From positions 224,812,537 through 224,876,536 of the forward strand of contig NC_134397.1 of assembly GCF_050003625.1 (NCBI RefSeq): a DNA stretch of 64,000 nt. The letters run 5' to 3'. A model generated the notes under the pieces. It was not told the DNA's origin. It saw only the letters and a program-made list of their open reading frames with translations, and searched no databases. The DNA comes from Haematobia irritans. Taxonomy: Eukaryota > Arthropoda > Insecta > Diptera > Muscidae. Below, piece by piece: positions 58,299 to 64,000 of the stretch. Each line of letters opens with the position of its first letter. The first letter of the stretch is position 1. A program made the position numbers and the translations under genes.

Positions 58299-58965
58299 TA
58301 GAAGTGCGGCCGATAATTAAATATATTAAATGACAGATCAAGAGCTTGAGGCCTCATTTCCACCATGAACTCTATTGGAATTATACAACGACTACAATGA
58401 ATCTGACAGGATTGGAATCTAACAAATAGATGGAATGACAGTAAACGTAAAGAAGAATGCATCGATAATATGTGGACTTAGAGAACCCAAGGCCCTAGAG
58501 GCTTCGCGGATGAGCACAGTTGCCCTTAGACATAAGGACGGCAAGAACCGTACAGAGTGATCGAAGCATTAAAACGACTGGGAAACTACCATAGCAGGTA
58601 CACGGACGAAAAAGACTGTTTTTCATATGTTTGGGTGTAAAAATTATATGCTTGGAACTCAAATTTTTTAACACAATATTGTTAAGTGCAAGCATATAAT
58701 GTTCATAAACTAGCATAACATGTTTGGGACGTATACGTTAATATGTTAGATCATATTATGTTTGGGCCATAAAATGTTTGTAAATATAATATGCTCAAAT
58801 ACAAACATATATTAATTTAGAAATATCCTATAAACATAAAGGGTGATACGGTCAAAATTTGGTCAAGGGAAAACGCGTGTAAATCGGTGATATCGTTTAT
58901 TTAAAAAATCAAATTAAATTTCTTTTTCAAGTTCAATTAGTATAAAATTCAGGAGAAATATTCAG

Positions 58966-60273
58966 TTAGGCTTTCGCTTTTCCAAATCCGAATTGCCGGG
59001 GCTCACGCTTGACACCTGTCATCAGATTTTGTACAGCCACCTTTTTCGCCGCAGAAAGCCAGTTTGCCTTGAACTGCTGCTCGTCCTTAGCAGTTTTTTT
59101 GGTCTTCTTTAGGTTCCGCTTGACAATAGCCCAGTATTTCTCAATTGGACAGAGCTCTGGCGTGTTCGGAGGGTTCTTGTCCTTGGGAACCACCTGCACG
59201 TTGTTGGCGGCGTACCACTCCATGGCCTTTTTACCGTAATGGCAAGATGCTAAATCCGGCCAAAACAGTACGGAACAACCGTGTTTCTTCAGAAAAGGCA
59301 GCAGACGTTTATTCAAACACTCTTTCACGTAAATTTCTTGGTTGACAGTCTCGGAAGCTATGAAAATGCTGCTTTTCAAGCCTTGGGAGCCACCGTGGTG
59401 CAATGGTTAGCATGCCCGCCTTGCATACACAAGGTCGTGGGTTCGATTCCTGCTACGACCGAACACCAAAAAAGTTTTTCAGCGGTGGATTATCCCACCT
59501 TAGTAATGCTGGTGACATTTCTCGGCTATAAAAAGGAGGTCCCTTGTCATTGAGCTTAACATAGAATCGGGCTGAACTCAGTGATAAGAGAGAAGTTCAC
59601 CACTGTGGTATCACAATGGACTGAATAGTCTAAGTGAGCCTGATACATCGGGCTGCCACATAACCTAACCTAATCTAAGCCACAGGTACAGATGGCTTGC
59701 CAAACCAGATATTTCTTTGCGAACTTTGACAGTTTTATGTGCTTCAAAATATCTGCTACCTTTCCCCTTCCTTTTGCCGTATAAAACTCCTGTCCCGGAA
59801 GCTGCTTGTAGTCGGCTTTGACGTAGGTTTCGTCGTCCATTACCACGCAGTCAAACTTGGTCAGCATCGTCGTGTACAGCCTCCGGGATCGCGCTTTGGC
59901 CGTCGTATTTTGTTTATCATCACGATTTGGAGTCACTACCTTCTGTTAGTCGATAGTCCGGCTCGTTTTTTGGCTCGATGCTCGGTTGTGGACGATACAC
60001 CCAGCTTATTTGCGGCATCTCGGAGAGAGAGGTTAGGGTTTCGCTTGAAACTACCGGCAACTCTCTTTGTCGTCTCAGCGGCTTCCGGTTTTCGATTTCC
60101 CCCGATCCAGACTTCCTGGCTGTCGACAAACGTTCCCCAAACACTTTAATTACATTTGTAACGGTTGATTTGGCAACTTTTAGCGATTTTGCCAGCTTTG
60201 CGTGCGAGTAGCTCGTATTTTCGCAATGCGCGAGCAAAATTTTGATACGCTGCTCTTCTTGCTTCGACGGCAT
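58966..60273 (-). pseudogene. DD37E Tc1/mariner transposase, split by a SINE
   Basis: Start codon complement at 60271-60273 (MPSKQEEQRIKILLAH), then the same helix-turn-helix region as copy 1. Frame breaks occur near 60130 and 59940. The first catalytic aspartate is in VVMDDETYVKADYKQLP, the second in FWPDLASCHYG and the glutamate in ELCPIEKYW, giving the 37-residue spacing. The stop is TTA at 58966-58968. A SINE divides the frame after the first catalytic region (the segment before SSIFIASETVNQ). The triad is intact, but frameshifts and SINE insertion make it non-functional. Confidence 0.88.
59383..59676 (+). mobile_element. tRNA-derived SINE inside the DD37E transposase
   Basis: Complete head (B-box GGTTCGATTCC), then a body with a ~57-bp deletion (ACATTTCTCGGCTATAAAAA), the conserved 3' end and a short CCTAACCTAATCT tail. 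AAGCC at 59378-59382 and 59677-59681 is the visible target duplication; the uninterrupted text is known from copy 1 (complement of CCTGTGGCTTGAAAAGC). Confidence 0.85.
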
Positions 60274-60682
60274 TTTGACAACTGAAGAGTGAATTCCAAA
60301 ATCAAAATAGGAGCAACATTCTACACACACACCTTCAAAATGAGGGGTGTTCAGGTTTTTTAAATGCAAAATTGAAAGAAATACGTCAAGTTTATATTGA
60401 CCAAATTTTGACCGTATCACCCTTTATATGTGTTTAGAAAGAGAGACCTAGAGAGTATGCTGCAAGTAAAATAATGGAAGTAACAAATTGGCGCCTTAAA
60501 AATATATCCACACAGAGAAAATTTCATCAATTTTTTTTCTACTAGTCTATGCCATAAGGTGAAACATAATATGTTTAAACAATACAACAATATTTTGTTT
60601 CGACCAATCGTGAAAATATATATGTTTGAAGCAAAATGTGTTTGGGCTATATGTTACAGAAGCGATGGTTTTTGAGGGTGTA

Positions 60683-60920
60683 GGAACCCCGGGAGAATAA
60701 CGACCGGGCAAATAGAGTTAAGTCAACATCATTGTCAACTACACCCAGTAAAGCAATATGATCACCCCAAACATGTTACAAGAACAATCTATATGTTCTC
60801 TGTGAAAAAGTAGCGTTATGCTCTTGCAACATGTATGGGGTGATAACATTCCTTCTGTGGGTATACAAAGACGTTCCCTTAACTCTAGTTGTCCGGTCAT
60901 AATTCCCACGGCCCTAGGGT
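60683..60920. mobile_element. Foldback-like long imperfect palindrome
   Basis: GACCGGGCAAATAGAGTTAA near 60702 pairs with CTTAACTCTAGTTGTCCGGTC near 60879, and ATGATCACCCCAAACATGTT pairs with AACATGTATGGGGTGATAAC, around a centre near 60805. The arms together cover about 200 bp with small bulges. It starts immediately after the TA of the preceding MITE. Confidence 0.65.
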
Positions 60921-62335
60921 AACTTTGACGTATTAGATTAAATTTCCTTTCTGTAACTTTCCGATAATCTCTGTGGACTTTCAGCTGTACTGCAAAACGT
61001 TCTTATTGAAAAAGCATCCCTTGAGCTTCCACGTCTTAAAATCTATCACTCCTATTTCAGTACTACTTTAAACATTCAGCAGATGCTTGACTCTCCGAAA
61101 AAAAAATCTGAATAGAGAACACGTGGTGTTTCATATGGCGATACTCAGAGCAACCACAAGATAGCAAAGATCCTCATACGTTATGGCCCTTTTATCATCC
61201 ACTTCGCCTACCCTTAGCACCTTCTTCCTACGTTTTCAGTAGCAATCTTCGCCAAGAGTATAGGCAAAAGTGTGTTTATTTTAAAGATGAAACAATTTAT
61301 TACCTACATTCGTGTTTGACATTTTGACATAATGTTGTGTTTGTGTGTTTTGTATTCATGTTTAAAAAGGGATTTACAAGGGGGTTGGTATTGGATGAAC
61401 GGAATAGGTGGACCGATATCAATGGTCTCGTTGCTTGGCCATAGAATTGAAATCACTAGATGCTAGAAGAAGGGCGCGAGAAAGAGCAGCGGGGAGCAGC
61501 CTTTTGATGCTGCTTAGCACTCATCGCTGGCAGCTAATTAGATTATTTGTCAATTTGAGTGGCGATATTTATATCAACTTGTTCGAAATGCTTAACATCA
61601 TTGTGCCTTCATCCTGTTCACAATGAATTGAGAATTAGTTGGTTAGGTAGGAAGAGGGTGATTGCGTTTCTAGCTAGCAACATGTGTTTGTGGTGATTTC
61701 TTCCGTCACCCCTGATACAACATCTCTTCCCCCTTTTCTCTGGTTTTTCACACCGGTCCCACATAGCTTGCAAACGTCTTAAGTTATTTGATGCTTTGTT
61801 GAAAAGATTGACATTTTTTCTTATTATCCGCCCGCCCTAACTACCTTAACCTATTCTGCCCCCCTCGAAACTAATACTAAAGTGTTGAGTTGATTCATTC
61901 TTGTTGTTTTCTTTTCCATATCCCCGGCAGGCAATCACACCGACAACATTTGCTATTAGGGGCAAGTTCAAGTTTTAATTAGATTTCCAATCACTTGTAT
62001 GGGACCTCAATGACAGTGATTTAGTTCAAGTGGGATTGTTAATAATGAGGTAATTAACTAAGATGCTCAACGACAATTAATTTTAGTGGTATACACTTAG
62101 TTAGAAAACATTCATATTCCGGATAGGGTACATCTTTGGTTCGCAGAAGATTGTTTATTTATAAGATTGTGATGTTGGTTTATTGTATTAAGGGAAATAA
62201 AATAGTATCTAAAACAGAACCATTTTACCATTACATTTGAAAATTATGACATAGTGTGGCTGATATGTATTGCAACCCACTTCTGGTTGCTATCATTTCT
62301 GATAACTGAGAGTTAATTTTATTGCATACAAACAA
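60921..62335. other. Single-copy-looking non-coding DNA
   Basis: No gene could be supported. A 72-codon frame at 61408-61626 has no motif. The composition is somewhat less AT-rich than the arrays and may be ancestral. Confidence 0.4.
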
Positions 62336-63255
62336 ACTTTGTCATTCCGTTTGTAACACATCGAAATATTGGTCTAAAACCCCATAAAGTATATATATTC
62401 AGGGTTGTGATGAAATTCTGAGTCGATCTAGCTCTGTCTGTCAGTCGAAATCACGCTAACTTCCGAACGAAACATGCTATCAACTTCACTGATGAAAAAC
62501 AAAGTTTTTCCTATGTTTGGGTGTAAAAAGTATATGTTTGGAACTCAAATTTTTTAACACAATATATTTAAGTGCAAGCATATAATGTTCATAAACTAGC
62601 ATAACATGTTTGGGACATAAAATGTTTGTAAATATAATATGCTTAGATGCAAACATTTAGAAAGAGAGATCTAGAGAGTATGCTGCAAGTAAAATAATGG
62701 ATGTAACCAATTAGCGCCTTAAAAATATATCCACACAAAGAAAATTTCATTAAAAATTTTTACTACCAGTGTATGCCCTAAGGTGAAACATGAAATGTTT
62801 GAAAAATACAAACAATATTTTGTTTGGACCAATCCTGAAAATATGTATGCTTGAAGCAAAATGTGTTTGGGGTATATGTTACAGAAGCGATTTTTTGAGG
62901 TTGTTGAAACTTGGCACAAGTAGTTGTTATTGATGTAGGCCGGATGCAATGTATTGCAAATGGGCCATGTCGGACCTCGTTTACATATATCTCCCATATA
63001 AACCGATCCCCAGATTTTGCTTTCGGGTCCTCTTGGAGGTGCAAATTTCATCCAATCCGGTTGAAATTTGGTACGCCGTGTTACTACATGGTGTTTAACA
63101 TTCATGCTAAAATTGGTCCATGTAGGTCCATAATTATATATAGCCCCCATATAAACCAATCTCCAAATTTGTATCCGGAACCTCTTGGAGGAGCAAATTT
63201 CGTCAGAATCGGTTAAAATTTTGTACGTTATATTAGTATATGGTCCCTAACAACC
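62336..63255 (-). mobile_element. DINE-1-like family 3, 3' hairpin lost, with a MITE inside
   Basis: It starts in AACTTTGTCATTCCGTTTGT, with GTGATGAAATTCTGAGTCGA and a short TCTGTCTGTCAG block. After a MITE (62487-62903) it resumes exactly at GAAACTTGGCACAAGTAGTT, followed by about two units. Another MITE-like end (CACACAGAAAAAAAAGTG) cuts it at about 63256. Confidence 0.65.
62487..62903. mobile_element. MITE, uninterrupted relative of 58601-60680
   Basis: From CACTGATGAAAAACAAAGTT to CGATTTTTTGAGGTTG, with TT on both sides (62485-62486, 62904-62905). Excision restores the family-3 AACTTGAAACTTGG. It shows what the 58601 element looked like before the DD37E insertion. Confidence 0.7.
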
Positions 63256-64000
63256 ACACAGAAAAAAAAGTGTCTCGTAAATTTAAGAAGATTTTTACAA
63301 TAATTTATTACAAGAATTTTCCAGAATTTTAGTTCATTTTTCGTATCTTCAACGAAAATTAACTACTCGAAAGGAAATTTTACAAATTCTAAGTAGCAAT
63401 CGTTTAGTTCATGGCCTACAAAATACGATGGAAATTTCCTTAAAAAATTTCTTAGCTGGTAGTTAAAAATTCGTTTGTCATGCTATAAAACTACTTGTGA
63501 AAAGTAAAGTATTTTCTAAATAATAAGTGCAATTTACTATAAGATTTTTTTGTATGAGAAAATATTTTTTTACGAAAAATGAAGTTGAAAGTGGATAGCA
63601 ATTTCTTACTGGCAATTCCTATAGTTAATAACTGTTGGTAAAAAATTACCCAATGAAATATTTTTAGTTCACATGTAATTAAATTTATAGACATTTTCGT
63701 CAAAAATGGTAGATAACATTTCATGAAAATTTTGCAAACTTTAAGTTAAACGTTTCATCGTTCATAAACTGGTGTGCCTTTACGAATATTATTCTTAGAG
63801 TAAATTGTCAGCAGATGCGATGAACTAATGCATAGTACAGAGATATTTATCGGAATAATGGAATGTGATTAATGTAAAGATGATGTTACTTGAGTTTTGT
63901 TGTGTATACATGAGCGTGGGGTTGTTTTTATTTTTGTTCATTTAGTGGTTTGTGTGTGCGTGTGTTTGTTATTCGTTGATGGTTTTTGGCTGGATGAGGT
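63256..64000. other. MITE-like start, then non-coding DNA to the window edge
   Basis: CACACAGAAAAAAAAGTGTC at about 63256 looks like a MITE end of the CACAGAAAAAA type. The following ~500 bp are AT-rich with TAGTTAA/TTAACTA motifs, but the other end was not fixed. A GTGTGTGTGCGTGTG run lies near 63950. Confidence 0.45.

Larger units (their letters stand above)
58839..60424 (-). mobile_element. Tc1/mariner DD37E transposon, copy 2
   Basis: TA at 58837-58838 and 60425-60426 flanks inverted ends that agree for about 28 bp (AAGGGTGATACGGTCAAAAT...). Without the SINE (59383-59676) the length is close to 1.3 kb. The ends are better preserved than in copy 1. Confidence 0.9.
58601..60680. mobile_element. 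MITE (CACGGACGAAAAAG end) interrupted by a DD37E transposon
   Basis: TA flanks both ends (58599-58600, 60681-60682). Left part 58601-58838 and right part 60425-60680 share, in order, nearly all modules of 62487-62903: ATATGTTTGGGTGTAAAAA, TAACATGTTTGGGAC, GAGAGTATGCTGCAAGTAAA and GCAAAATGTGTTTGGG. Confidence 0.7.

Overview
This is AT-rich animal nuclear DNA, most likely from a calyptrate (muscid-type) fly. The organism call is an inference. It rests on DINE-1/Helentron-like elements carrying amplified ~150-bp units, 29-bp TTTCTATAGAAA-type arrays, MITEs with CAC...GTG ends and TA target duplications, and a tRNA-derived SINE, a mix I associate from memory with Musca, Stomoxys and Haematobia. 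No host exon or functional RNA gene could be supported. Nearly every long open frame is a translation of a repeat, so the window reads as an intron or intergenic desert packed with nested transposable elements.

Layout. 0.9-7.05 kb: two abutting DINE-like elements (families 1 and 2) with two SINEs and a MITE inside. 8.6-10.7 kb: family-3 fragments, a MITE and a possible LTR-retroelement tail. 11.1-13.6 kb: a MITE and a family-4 element. 15.4-20.4 kb: a MITE, hairpins, a foldback element, and a plus-strand family-3 element inside a minus-strand one that also holds a SINE and a MITE. 20.3-23.8 kb: a family-1 element with a second family-1 element inside it, flanked by a ~320-bp direct duplication. 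25.4-27.6 kb: a family-3 element. 29-32 kb: mariner relic, MITE, foldback, hAT-like MITE, family 3. 33.3-35.5 kb: MITE containing a DD37E Tc1/mariner copy, itself broken by a hAT-like MITE. 35.6-47.7 kb: 29-bp arrays, family-3 elements, a SINE and a TTAA-type MITE. 49.7-52.6 kb: arrays and an old family-3 relic. 53.5-56 kb: a strong hairpin, stacked family-1 5' ends and a second TTAA-type MITE. 56-58.3 kb: a SINE, a decayed LINE RNase H/C-terminal region and degenerate repeats. 58.6-60.7 kb: a MITE holding a second DD37E copy that is split by a SINE. 62.3-63.3 kb: a family-3 element with a related MITE inside.

The interest lies in insertion history. Several junctions are clean: target duplications of 2, 4, 8 and 7-13 bp, one paralogous empty site, and recovered halves of interrupted elements. 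The DD37E copies, the LINE and the mariner relic are all broken, so any current mobility would need enzymes from elsewhere. All counts and alignments were made by eye; family names beyond the superfamily come from memory of DINE-1/INE-1, Tc1/mariner, hAT and piggyBac hallmarks and were not searched.
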